Notes: generated by a model from the sequence alone, not told the origin. Shown: positions 44,387 through 51,868, counted from the stretch's first letter. The stretch: DNA of 51,964 nt from Bacteroidota bacterium (GCA_016213405.1 JACRAM010000029.1:1-51964), one strand, 5' to 3'. Program-made: numbers and translations.

Positions 44387-44687
44387 CACGATAGCCATCG
44401 GGAACGAAAATACAAAAATAGAACCCCTGTGTATAAATCGAAAAAGGCGGGTTCCGAAACCGGTCGCCCGCCTTTTGGTTTCATCTGTTTTTCCATCCCC
44501 CAATCCTCCGGTATTCTCGGAGGAATGACTCTTCAGGAAACAGGTGAACTCCTACTCATGTCTAACGAAAAACGTGCCAGCAGGTTTCACTTATTTAGGA
44601 AGTGGTTGAAATTATTGAGTAAGTGGTAAAATAATAGACCCGGATTGCCCATTTTGGCTTATCTTCGTTTTTAAATAAACACATATT
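44387..44687. other. Structured intergenic region between divergent genes
   Basis: 301 bases between the TfoX-like gene (minus) and a T9SS gene (plus). Two GC-rich hairpins stand out: CCTCCG-GTATTCT-CGGAGG (44505-44523) and the terminator-like stem at 44442-44476. A frame of about 96 codons on the plus strand here has no protein-like composition. A small RNA or leader on the minus strand is possible. Confidence 0.5.
44442..44476 (-). terminator. Terminator-like hairpin in the tfoX leader
   Basis: 10-bp stem AAAAGGCGGG / CCCGCCTTTT with a 15-base loop. On the minus strand the stem is followed by a T run. It lies 55 bases upstream of the TfoX-like start codon, so it would end a transcript begun near 44600 or act as an attenuator. 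Confidence 0.65.
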
Positions 44688-45740
44688 ATGAAAAAAATAA
44701 CTTTACTCTTTTATTTTCTTGGTGCAGGAATTTTCATTTCTAATGCACAGATTTGGATTGGTCCCTGGAGTGTTGCTGGCGTAGGCATGGTGCTGCAGCA
44801 GGCGCATGACACCGAAAAAGACACAGTGCCCGGCTCTATTAATCCCGGTCCTGCGGGTGCAAGTCAAACATGGGTTTTTACTACGCTTGTTCCTAGTACT
44901 GTAGATACATTAACCTTTACCAATCCCGCCTGGCTTCCTAATGGCGTAAATTTTCCCAATTCAAATCTTGCGATAATTAATTCCACCGATGCCTCTGAAT
45001 TGTATCTTGAAAACATAGCAACCGGACTTTTTGTTGATGGAGTGTATGCCGATCCTTTCGGTCAGGGAGCGATGGCAATACAATTTAATCCGAGAGAACA
45101 ACTTGCCGGATTTAATGCTACCTATAATTCTACTTTTCAAAACACATCAATGATAGACACAGCAATTGGAGTTTCATATCCTGGCTTTGATTCAGCGCGT
45201 GTAAAACAAGTCAAGTATAAGGATAACAAAACAGACGGGTGGGGAAGCATACAAACGCCTTTAGGAACTTACAACTGTTTACGGAACAGGGAAAAGGTTA
45301 TTACCATTGACACTATATGGATTCATGTTCCTGCTCCACCTCCCACATGGTATGTATACTCTGTTACGAATGATACCGTATGGCATTTTTCATGGTGGGC
45401 AAACGGAGTAGGATTTCCATTACTGGAATTTGATAGCACACATGCCGATACCATTCAAAACATTCAATGGCTGAAAACGCTTCCAGTAATAGGCGGGGTG
45501 AATGAAACCTCTCAGTTGGGAGGAGTAAATGCCTACCCGAATCCTTCTTCCGGAAAATTTATTCTTGAGGGCAGGGGAGAAGCGTGCATTTATAATTGCA
45601 TTGGCGAAAAAGTTTATTCAACTACTTCACGGAATGAAAAAAGAGAAATTGATTTATCTGCCCAGCCGGAAGGAATTTATTTTGTTCGAATGTTAAATGA
45701 AAAAGGCGCATCTGTAAAGAAGATTATTATTAACAGGTAA
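44688..45740 (+). CDS. T9SS type A sorting domain protein of unknown function
   Basis: 350 residues. Signal peptide (MKKITLLFYFLGAGIFISNAQ), then a beta-rich body (about 22-270) with many aromatic and Thr residues and no recognisable enzyme motif, and a C-terminal Por sorting domain (VNAYPNPSSGKFILEG ... QPEGIYFVRMLNEKGASVKKIIINR). Predicted to be exported across the outer membrane by T9SS. It ends at a strong terminator. Similar size and layout to the protein at 9953-10912 but not clearly a paralogue. Confidence 0.85.
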   Translation: MKKITLLFYFLGAGIFISNAQIWIGPWSVAGVGMVLQQAHDTEKDTVPGSINPGPAGASQTWVFTTLVPSTVDTLTFTNPAWLPNGVNFPNSNLAIINSTDASELYLENIATGLFVDGVYADPFGQGAMAIQFNPREQLAGFNATYNSTFQNTSMIDTAIGVSYPGFDSARVKQVKYKDNKTDGWGSIQTPLGTYNCLRNREKVITIDTIWIHVPAPPPTWYVYSVTNDTVWHFSWWANGVGFPLLEFDSTHADTIQNIQWLKTLPVIGGVNETSQLGGVNAYPNPSSGKFILEGRGEACIYNCIGEKVYSTTSRNEKREIDLSAQPEGIYFVRMLNEKGASVKKIIINR

Positions 45741-45764
45741 AGGCAGTATTGCTATTTCTTTTTG

Positions 45765-45797
45765 AAAGGGTTGCCATAAATGACAACCCTTTTTTAT
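45765..45797 (+). terminator. Rho-independent terminator
   Basis: 9-bp stem AAAGGGTTG / CAACCCTTT (45765-45773 and 45784-45792) with a 10-base loop, followed by a T run. It lies 25 bases after the T9SS gene stop. Confidence 0.88.
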
Positions 45798-45811
45798 TTT
45801 ACTTTAGACGA

Positions 45812-45856
45812 ATGAACAGAAGAAACTTTCTTAAGACCACCGGCACCACGGGATGA
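45812..45856 (+). pseudogene. Remnant of a Tat-signal gene
   Basis: ATG at 45812 opens MNRRNFLKTTGTTG and then meets TGA (45854-45856). R-R-N-F-L-K is a classical twin-arginine signal, here cut off before the hydrophobic core. Nothing downstream continues it. Probably the surviving 5' end of a deleted Tat-exported protein such as an oxidoreductase. A chance match is possible but unlikely. Confidence 0.55.
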
Positions 45857-45930
45857 AGGGCTGGGGCTAAATCTTTTTTACCTTTACACATGCACACAAA
45901 TGAATTAAATATAAATTATTTTCTATTCGG

Positions 45931-47565
45931 GTGATTTCATTCAGAAAATATCCAGCGCACTGTTTTTCCTCATTCTTCTTTTTTATTTTTATTTTTTTAC
46001 ACCTGCCTGCCGAAGTGTCCGCGCAGGAAGGTACCCGGGTAATTGACAGTTTGAAAAATGCACTCTTAACTGCCAAGGAGGACACCCAAAAAGTGAACAT
46101 CCTTTCGGAACTTGCCAATCAATTGCAAAAGCATAATAATCACGAAGCTTCCTTTGAATATATACGGATGGGAATTGAACTGGGTGAAAAACTGAAACAT
46201 AACCGCGAACTCGCCTTGCTGTACAAATGCAGAGGCGATTATAATGTTGCCATGAACAGCACGGCTTTTGCCCTTCAGGACTATAACAAAGCGATGGATA
46301 TTGAAACAGCCGCAGGAAGAAAAGATAAAATGGCAATGTGCTACGATAAAATTGCGAGACTATATCAAAACACAGGGCAATACGAAAAAGCAGTTTCAAA
46401 TTATCAGGATGAATTAAAATTATATACCACCGTTGGTGATACTTCAAAAACAATGGATGTGTTGCTTTCTCTCTGGGATGTTCACTATAAAAAAATAAAA
46501 GACGCACCCGCTGCGGCACGTTATCTGGGGGAAGTACACACGCTTATCGGTAATTCATCCAATCCCGTTTTGCTTTCTTCCCTCGATAATAAACTCGGAA
46601 AATTCTATTCGATCGAAGGTGATTTTGAAAAAGCGGCAGAGTATTTAAACAAAGCATTGCCTTTGCACAGCGCCAATAAAGATTACATGGGAATGGTATC
46701 TGATTACTATGAAATAGCGCGCCTTTATGAAAAAACAGGAAACCATCAGAAGGCATTTGAATATTACATTCAGGTGTTGAAAATACAAGAAGCAAGAGGA
46801 ACAAAACTTGAACAGGCGCTTGCCCTCAATAATGCCGGCTGGGGGTATCAGTTGATTAGCGATTATCCTAAAGCGCTTGAATTTCAACTCAAATCCTATA
46901 AAATATTTCTTGATGCCGGAGAGCAGGTGTTCATTGCTTATCCGCTTGGCAATCTCGGAATCATTTACAACCAACTGGGCGCCTTTAATACCGCCATAGA
47001 ATATTCTGAGAAAGCAATGGCTCTCTTTCTGAAGAACAAGGATTTTGTAGGTGTGGCTGAATCCTATAACAACATTGGCAGCGCCTATTTGAACCTTGAA
47101 AAGACGGATAGCGCAATGGCAAATCTTCAAAAAGGATTGCAGGTTGCAAAAGATGAAAATGTTTTGCGTGAAATAAAAAATTCTTATTCGGGACTTGCCT
47201 CCGCCTGTGAGCAAAAGAAAGATTACCGGAATGCATACAATTATTTTCGCCTGTATGCCAGGCAGGTGGATATAATCATGAACCAGGACAATGCCGAGAG
47301 CGTGAGAAGGATGCAGTTCAGCATTGAGAATGAAAAAAACCAAAAGACCATTGAATTGCTCAGCATGAACGCTCAGATAAAAGAAGCCGAACTAAGAATA
47401 CAGCGCGTGCTTACGTATGCTGCCGTCACCGGACTGCTGCTGATGCTCACCGTTGTGTTTTTTGTTTTACGGGCGAGAAAACAAAAACATAAAGCGGATG
47501 AACAAATGGCGAAGCTGAATGCTGAACTTTTTACTCATAAGGAAAAAACTGCCGGGATGGGGTAG
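45931..47565 (+). CDS. TPR sensor-like membrane protein lacking an output domain
   Basis: 544 residues from a GTG. Signal peptide (to about 31, EVSAQ); about ten tetratricopeptide repeats (about 50-440; examples AMCYDKIARLYQNTGQYEKAVSNYQDEL and YNNIGSAYLNLEKTDSAMANLQKGL); a helical linker; one membrane helix (about 500-520, YAAVTGLLLMLTVVFFVLRA); then about 25 charged cytoplasmic residues. The layout matches Bacteroidota sensors that carry a histidine kinase, SpoIIE phosphatase or HTH after the helix. Here the protein stops at KTAGMG. It may be a truncated sensor or act through a partner. Confidence 0.8.
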   Translation: MISFRKYPAHCFSSFFFFIFIFLHLPAEVSAQEGTRVIDSLKNALLTAKEDTQKVNILSELANQLQKHNNHEASFEYIRMGIELGEKLKHNRELALLYKCRGDYNVAMNSTAFALQDYNKAMDIETAAGRKDKMAMCYDKIARLYQNTGQYEKAVSNYQDELKLYTTVGDTSKTMDVLLSLWDVHYKKIKDAPAAARYLGEVHTLIGNSSNPVLLSSLDNKLGKFYSIEGDFEKAAEYLNKALPLHSANKDYMGMVSDYYEIARLYEKTGNHQKAFEYYIQVLKIQEARGTKLEQALALNNAGWGYQLISDYPKALEFQLKSYKIFLDAGEQVFIAYPLGNLGIIYNQLGAFNTAIEYSEKAMALFLKNKDFVGVAESYNNIGSAYLNLEKTDSAMANLQKGLQVAKDENVLREIKNSYSGLASACEQKKDYRNAYNYFRLYARQVDIIMNQDNAESVRRMQFSIENEKNQKTIELLSMNAQIKEAELRIQRVLTYAAVTGLLLMLTVVFFVLRARKQKHKADEQMAKLNAELFTHKEKTAGMG

Positions 47566-47597
47566 GGAAGAGGGCGAAAACTTTTTTACATTTATAT

Positions 47598-48269
47598 ATG
47601 AAAAGAATCTTTACTGTCGGATTATTTTTATTGAGCTCCTTACAATTATTTACACAAAACCAATCCGATTCGATTGAAGTCAAAAAAGTTTTTTTAGGAA
47701 CAAGATTCAGACAAAATGGTAAAAACTTAACAGTTTACCAACTGATGGATATTACCCGAACCAATGCAGAGGCATATAAAGAAATGAAAATTGCAAGAAA
47801 CAATTATAATGCTGCCGTTGCATTTACTATTGCTGGAGGTATCTTGCTTGGCATACCATTTTCAATAGCATTTACTAAGCATGCAAAAAATGCAGTGAGA
47901 ATTTATAATGCAAGTGCTAAAATAAAAAATAGCGAACCTCAAAAGGATATTACATCAGCATCAAATGATGTGAAACATTCAGTGGATTTATTAAGTGTGC
48001 TTTATTATACAAGCGCTGATTCAGGTTATCAAAACTATAGCGCTAGAATGCAATCATTACTGAAACAGGATATAAAAATTATTTCTTATGAATTCCGTGA
48101 ATACAAATATAGGAATGGAAAACTAAAATCCAGAGGGTTTAAAGCAAAACACAAGTATGGCATTAATGATGAGTATAGTTATACAATCGGCACTTGGGAA
48201 TATTATACTAAGGAAGGAGTATTGGAAAAGACTATAAATTATAATTTGAGAGAAGAAATTGTTAAATAG
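47598..48269 (+). CDS. Exported protein of unknown function
   Basis: 223 residues. Signal peptide (MKRIFTVGLFLLSSLQLFTQ), then VKKVFLGTRFRQNGKNLTVYQLMDITRTNAEAYKEMKIARNNYNAA, which recalls a group of Bacteroidota exported proteins of unknown role. One membrane-type helix (about 73-92, VAFTIAGGILLGIPFSIAF). The end (about 155-223) is charged and includes YEFREYKYRNGKLKSRGFKAKHKYG. The strongly AT-rich codons resemble those of the polysaccharide island. It lies 32 bases after the TPR gene. No function can be given. Confidence 0.7.
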   Translation: MKRIFTVGLFLLSSLQLFTQNQSDSIEVKKVFLGTRFRQNGKNLTVYQLMDITRTNAEAYKEMKIARNNYNAAVAFTIAGGILLGIPFSIAFTKHAKNAVRIYNASAKIKNSEPQKDITSASNDVKHSVDLLSVLYYTSADSGYQNYSARMQSLLKQDIKIISYEFREYKYRNGKLKSRGFKAKHKYGINDEYSYTIGTWEYYTKEGVLEKTINYNLREEIVK

Positions 48270-48842
48270 TGTAACTACACACAATCCTGTAATTCTCCCT
48301 TTAAAATATTTTTCTGTTTTTTTCTTCTCCGAAGGAGATATGCGGATAATTTCCCCTATAGAAATTTAAAATCCAGCATAGATTTATTATTTCTATTGTA
48401 AACCATCAATTTCCATCATGGAAATATTATTTCTGCGATGGATTTATTATTTCTATCATGTAGAAACCAAATAGGGCAGAGGCAAAATTTTTCAAAAACA
48501 ACACAATCAGATACTTTTCCTTTCATTATTTATAAATTACCTGCCTGTAATAATAAATAGCATGAATGTCTCTTATCAATGCTGTGATGTAATTTAAGGA
48601 TACAGACAAGCATTATATAAATGTGATTCTGCATATATAAAGTGCATGTAAGAGAAATTAAATTGCATGCGTGTATTTATAAGATTCATGCCTGCAAAAT
48701 CAACATGCAGGTATTCAATTAATCAGTTTATGCATAGAAAAATAATTTGCAGGCAATTAAATATTTTTTGAATGTGTACGTTACATAATTTCATGTATGC
48801 AAAAGTTAAAGACATGCAAGCATTTATTAAATATAAATTCAC
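48270..48842. other. 573-base gene-free region filled by phased repeat arrays
   Basis: Very AT-rich, no coding capacity on either strand that looks protein-like. It holds a small hairpin TCTCC-GAA-GGAGA (48326-48338), a 20-bp-period array (48341-48460) and a 21-bp-period array (48530-48844), listed separately. The 48481-48529 stretch between the arrays shows no clear unit. Confidence 0.7.
48341..48460. repeat. Degenerate 20-bp tandem array, six units
   Basis: Units begin at 48341, 48361, 48381, 48401, 48421 and 48441. The best copies are at 48381 and 48441, sharing GATTTATTATTTCTAT exactly. The shared core is about A-TTTC-(T/C)AT-CATG. A seventh unit at 48461 is too divergent to count. Confidence 0.75.
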
Positions 48843-48844
48843 AT
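48530..48844. repeat. Degenerate 21-bp tandem array, 15 units, ending at the FN3 start codon
   Basis: Every 21 bases from 48530 an A/T-rich ~10-mer (often WWATAAATTG) is followed by CATG and then about YATGYAW. By my alignment of the 15 units, C is present at column 11 in 11, A at column 12 in 12, G at column 14 in 11 and G at column 18 in 10. Exact CATG at that column: units at 48551, 48635, 48656, 48677, 48782 and 48803. The last unit runs into the ATG at 48843. Confidence 0.8.
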
Positions 48845-49454
48845 GCGAACGCGTTGGTTAGTTGCCATGAAATTATCGCGGGCTGCAGTGCCGCTGCGCA
48901 TCGCTAAAGCCAGGCTTTTTGTTGAAAAGATGACAGGCAATCTGAATTTTCCGTCTCCGAATCCTGCGCTTGCATCCATCACAATTGCCGCCCAAAAACT
49001 GGAGGATGCATATTTAGAAACTCAAACCGGAAAAAAGGAAGCAACGCCAATCATGTATCAAAGGCGGAATGAACTTATGTTGCTGCTCAAAAAACTCTCA
49101 CATTATATAGAAGATATTGCCAATGATTCTCAAAACCCTGAAGCGGTGATAACCAGTGCCGGAATGGAATTTCAAAAAGAAAAGGAAAAGAAAGCGCGTG
49201 TGTTTTCTGTGAAAAACGGAAATTTGAAAGGAGCTGTGAAAGGTATCACAGCATCGGCAGGCATAAGAACAAGTTACCTGTGGCAATACCGCGTTAAAGA
49301 AACTGATGCGTGGATTAGTTCAGGAATTACCATCAATGCGAACCATATCTATAAAAACCTCAAGAGCGGAACCACTTATGAATTCCGCGTAAAAATTATA
49401 ACTGTTCAGGGGGAAGGTGATTGGAGCAATGAACTGGAATTGGTTGTGCTTTGA
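48843..49454 (+). CDS. Fibronectin type III domain protein without signal peptide
   Basis: 203 residues. N-terminal helical region (about 1-100: RAAVPLRIAKARLFVEKMTGNLNFPSPNPALASITIAAQKLEDAYLETQTGKKEA ... LLLKKLSHYIEDIAN), then a C-terminal FN3 domain (about 118-203: IRTSYLWQYRVKETDAWISSG ... LKSGTTYEFRVKIITVQGEGDWSNELELVVL). This two-part layout is a recognisable Bacteroidota small protein family of unknown role. No secretion signal is seen, which is odd for FN3. The start codon is the last element of the 21-bp array, so the array probably is or contains its promoter and leader. Regulation by an array-binding protein is inference. Confidence 0.8.
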   Translation: MRTRWLVAMKLSRAAVPLRIAKARLFVEKMTGNLNFPSPNPALASITIAAQKLEDAYLETQTGKKEATPIMYQRRNELMLLLKKLSHYIEDIANDSQNPEAVITSAGMEFQKEKEKKARVFSVKNGNLKGAVKGITASAGIRTSYLWQYRVKETDAWISSGITINANHIYKNLKSGTTYEFRVKIITVQGEGDWSNELELVVL

Positions 49455-49831
49455 TTGATATATATATATAATTATTCTTTTTTAATAGAATGCTGGTTTT
49501 AAGGTAAATATGATAAAATAACTAAATAATAAAAGTAATAAATAAACACCATAATTTACATTATATTAAATTGCTGTTTTAGAGATATTTAGGTCTTAAC
49601 CCTATTTAATACGAAGTTTATTATGGTTGATTATTGACTTTACCTTAATTAACTTAAGTGAGAACCCGCTAAAAACTCATGAATCCTACGTGGTGAACAA
49701 TAGAATAATTGAACATTTGAATTACGAAATCAGAAGTAAAATGCATTCACTTCGAATGTTCGCTGTTCAAATGTTCAAATGTTCTTCATTCAAAATAGAT
49801 TTTAGAGATGCCCTTAATAAACTGAATTAAC
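49455..49831. other. Intergenic region with nested inverted repeats
   Basis: 377 AT-rich bases between convergent FN3 and TPR genes. Outer pair TTAAGGTAAA (49499-49508) / TTTACCTTAA (49639-49648), with ACCATAA / TTATGGT nested inside. A two-armed GAA/TTC word array follows (49695-49791). An open frame at 49627-49830 overlaps these repeats and is not considered a gene. Confidence 0.6.
49695..49791. repeat. Two-armed GAA/TTC word array (period 7-8)
   Basis: Left arm: GAA at 49695, 49703, 49711, 49719, 49726 and 49733 (spacing 8, 8, 8, 7, 7). Right arm: TTC at 49751, 49759, 49766, 49774, 49782 and 49789 (spacing 8, 7, 8, 8, 7). Six words per arm, cores inverted. Confidence 0.8.
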
Positions 49832-51130
49832 CTACTTACCTCCCTTCAGTTCTTCGTTGAGTTTTTTGTATTTATCAGTATCTCCTTGTCCGGTTCGGGC
49901 ATAGAGTTGCCTGAGCGTTCGCATGGTGTCTTTATCTGTTCGGTCAAGTTCATGGGCTTTTTCCAATAGCGGAATTGCTTTCTGGAACAGCACATCTGCC
50001 TTATCCTCTTCGGCTTTCACTTTTTTTGGGTCTTTCATGTCTTCTGCTTGCTTGATGATATCAGCGCCCAGATTGTTATAGAAAATGCCTATGCTGTATA
50101 GCCCTACAAAATAATCAGGTTTTATTTCAATTGCCTTGCTGAATTCTTCATCTGCTTTTTTAGTGAGTTCGCTGAAATTAGCCGGTTTGGGCAAATCTTT
50201 TCCTGCCGCATCTTTCGGGAAAGCCATTTTGTTCCAGGTCTGCCCCAATACTAAATGCAGTTCGTGGTTCTTCGGATCTTTTGCCAGCGCCAAGTTGATG
50301 CTGTTGATGGCAGATTCTGATTTTCCGTTTCTCAGGAAAAGATTTATCTGTTCAATCAGCAATGCGTAACTATCGGGCATTGCAATAACTGATTTATTAA
50401 TTACCAAACGTGCGGATGCCGTGTCGCCCGCATCGGTATACATCTGAATAATTGATAAATAACATTTCTCCTGCTTGTATTTCATTTCAATCAGCTTGGT
50501 GTAATACTGCTCTGCTTTTTTGTAATCTTTAATTTTCACTGCTGAAAACGCCATGTTGTTCACAGCAGCCGTGTCAATTATGTTCTGCTTCGCTTTCATA
50601 TCGTATGATTTTTCATAGTAAGAAATGGCATCGGTATAGTTTTTATTAAGCAGGCAGGAATATGCTTTGTCGCTGTAATCGCTGGCAATCACCCGCATAT
50701 TGTTATTGGCATCATTGATATAAATTTTCTTGTCGTCCAGTTCAATTTCTTTCTTAAACGATTTCAGGGCTTCATCCACTTCTGCCATTGAAACGGTATT
50801 ATAGGCAACAATGAGTTTTTTATTGATGTCGGCTTCGGTGCTTTTATTCATTTCATTTTTCAGGTTCAGTTCAAACAACGCCACATAAATCAACCCTCTG
50901 TAATACCATGTTTTGAATTTTCCGGAAGTGGCTTCGTTTGTTGCTGCCAGTTCAATTTTTTCTTTCGCCTGCGGAAGCGATTTCAGTTCATTGTATTTGG
51001 TGTAATCTTCATAGTAGCTTATGGCGCTGTTCAGGTTTTGATTCTGAGCGAAAGCCAGCGAAGAGAGAAGTCCCGAAGGGACTGAAGCCAATAAGAAGTA
51101 AGAAGTGAGAAGCAGAACAGCTTTTTTCAT
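49832..51130 (-). CDS. Exported TPR protein
   Basis: About 432 residues from the ATG at 51130 (MKKAVLLLTSYF); the frame extends 11 codons upstream without a signal-like start. Signal peptide to about residue 28 (SLAFAQ). The rest is helical repeats of the tetratricopeptide type (NMAFSAVKIKDYKKAEQYYTKLIEM, INLALAKDPKNHELHLVLGQTWNKM, EFSKAIEIKPDYFVGLYSIGIFYNNLG). Such periplasmic TPR proteins scaffold envelope complexes; the partner is unknown. The signal-peptide codons contain a heptamer array and a TTC-loop hairpin. Confidence 0.83.
   Translation of the reverse strand: MKKAVLLLTSYFLLASVPSGLLSSLAFAQNQNLNSAISYYEDYTKYNELKSLPQAKEKIELAATNEATSGKFKTWYYRGLIYVALFELNLKNEMNKSTEADINKKLIVAYNTVSMAEVDEALKSFKKEIELDDKKIYINDANNNMRVIASDYSDKAYSCLLNKNYTDAISYYEKSYDMKAKQNIIDTAAVNNMAFSAVKIKDYKKAEQYYTKLIEMKYKQEKCYLSIIQMYTDAGDTASARLVINKSVIAMPDSYALLIEQINLFLRNGKSESAINSINLALAKDPKNHELHLVLGQTWNKMAFPKDAAGKDLPKPANFSELTKKADEEFSKAIEIKPDYFVGLYSIGIFYNNLGADIIKQAEDMKDPKKVKAEEDKADVLFQKAIPLLEKAHELDRTDKDTMRTLRQLYARTGQGDTDKYKKLNEELKGGK
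51069..51113. repeat. REP-like hairpin plus heptamer array inside signal-peptide codons
   Basis: AGTCCC-GAA-GGGACT (51069-51083) is a perfect 6-bp stem; ten bases later AAGAAGT, AAGAAGT, GAGAAGC (51093-51113) repeat with period 7. Both are within the signal peptide of the TPR protein (encoding VPSGLLS and TSYFLLA). Confidence 0.82.
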
Positions 51131-51177
51131 ATAACTTGGATTTTTAATGCTGTGAAAATACAAAAATCATACCTACC

Positions 51178-51816
51178 CTATTCGCTGGCATAATATTTCA
51201 TGAACTTCATGAATTTTTTCATAAACACCCTTGATTTTATTCTGTACCTCTCCCCTTTTATCCAAAAGTCAATATATTTTGTTTTCGGCTTTCCCAATAC
51301 CGCTTTGTAACTGATGTAAAAATCTTTAGACGTGTTGAAGTCATGATAAATTACTTCGAACGGCTTGGCTTTTTCAGATACTATTTTCTGCCGGAGTTCT
51401 TTGTAATTTGATAAAAGCGATTTGCATTGGTTGATGTCAAGATTAATGTACGTGTAGTTTGTTTCAAGAGGGGCGCTTATCAGTTTAAATAATCTTTTCC
51501 CGTTGAAATGATATTTCTCCGCTCCAATCACCATGCCCGTTTTTCCTTTGTGTTTGTATCCGGTGAGTTCCAGATAGGCGAATCCTTTGAACGAGCCGCT
51601 TTGATTATGAAGATGCTTTTGAAAAATGGAATACGTTTCGAGCCGGCTGAATTCATTTTCTGCATGCTCTTCAATATTTGTTTTGATGTATTGCTCGGTG
51701 AGATAGCGCGTGTGGCGGCAGCTTGAAAAAACAAATGGGGAAATAAATAAAATGAATAATGAATATCGAACAAGGAATTTCGAATGATGAAGTTTTGCTT
51801 TTACTTCGATATTCAT
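51178..51816 (-). CDS. Putative lipoprotein of unknown function
   Basis: 212 residues. Signal sequence with a lipobox-like end (FLVRYSLFILFISPFVFSSC, Cys33), so probably lipidated. The mature part is basic and beta/alpha mixed (SGSFKGFAYLELTGYKHKGKTGMVIGAEKYHFNGKRLFKLI; KPKTKYIDFWIKGERYRIKSRVF). No recognised domain. It ends 47 bases before the start of the exported TPR gene on the same strand, so the two may form an operon. The leader codons are made of a heptamer word array (51750-51791), so the long n-region may be a by-product of that element. Confidence 0.72.
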   Translation of the reverse strand: MNIEVKAKLHHSKFLVRYSLFILFISPFVFSSCRHTRYLTEQYIKTNIEEHAENEFSRLETYSIFQKHLHNQSGSFKGFAYLELTGYKHKGKTGMVIGAEKYHFNGKRLFKLISAPLETNYTYINLDINQCKSLLSNYKELRQKIVSEKAKPFEVIYHDFNTSKDFYISYKAVLGKPKTKYIDFWIKGERYRIKSRVFMKKFMKFMKYYASE

Positions 51817-51837
51817 TATTCTTTATTAGACATTATT
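51750..51837. repeat. Two-armed heptamer array covering the lipoprotein start
   Basis: Left arm: GAA closes each of six heptamers AAATGAA, TAATGAA, TATCGAA, CAAGGAA, TTTCGAA, TGATGAA (51750-51791). Right arm: ATT at 51811, 51818, 51825 and 51832. GAATAATGAATATCGAA (51754-51770) and TTCGATATTCATTATTC (51805-51821) form a perfect 17-bp inverted repeat. Confidence 0.85.
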
Positions 51838-51868
51838 CAGATTAAGATGTTATATCCACCGTTTTCAA

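Noticed and set aside
44386-44503. N-terminal extension of the TfoX-like protein
   Set aside because: It would translate through a terminator-like hairpin and has no domain; the ATG at 44386 fits the family start.
44521-44600. Cobalamin riboswitch-like words (CAGGTGAACTCCT ... GCCAGCAGG) on the plus strand
   Set aside because: Only scattered similarity; the conserved B12-box context is missing and the downstream gene is a T9SS protein without a cobalamin link.
44342-44629. Plus-strand open frame of about 96 codons
   Set aside because: Overlaps the TfoX-like start and a terminator-like hairpin; composition is not protein-like.
46645-47343. 232-codon minus-strand frame opposite the TPR protein
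   Set aside because: The plus strand shows clear TPR repeats; the antisense frame has odd composition and no motif.
48530-48844. CRISPR-like array
   Set aside because: The period is only 21 bases and no conserved repeat alternates with unique spacers; all columns vary. No cas genes nearby.
48341-48844. Replication origin with iterons
   Set aside because: Phased direct repeats fit iterons, but no Rep, DnaA box cluster or partition gene is near, and the adjacent gene encodes an FN3 protein. Kept as an unexplained array.
49627-49830. Small open frame between FN3 and TPR genes
   Set aside because: Runs through the nested inverted repeats and the GAA/TTC array; no start context or homology recognised.
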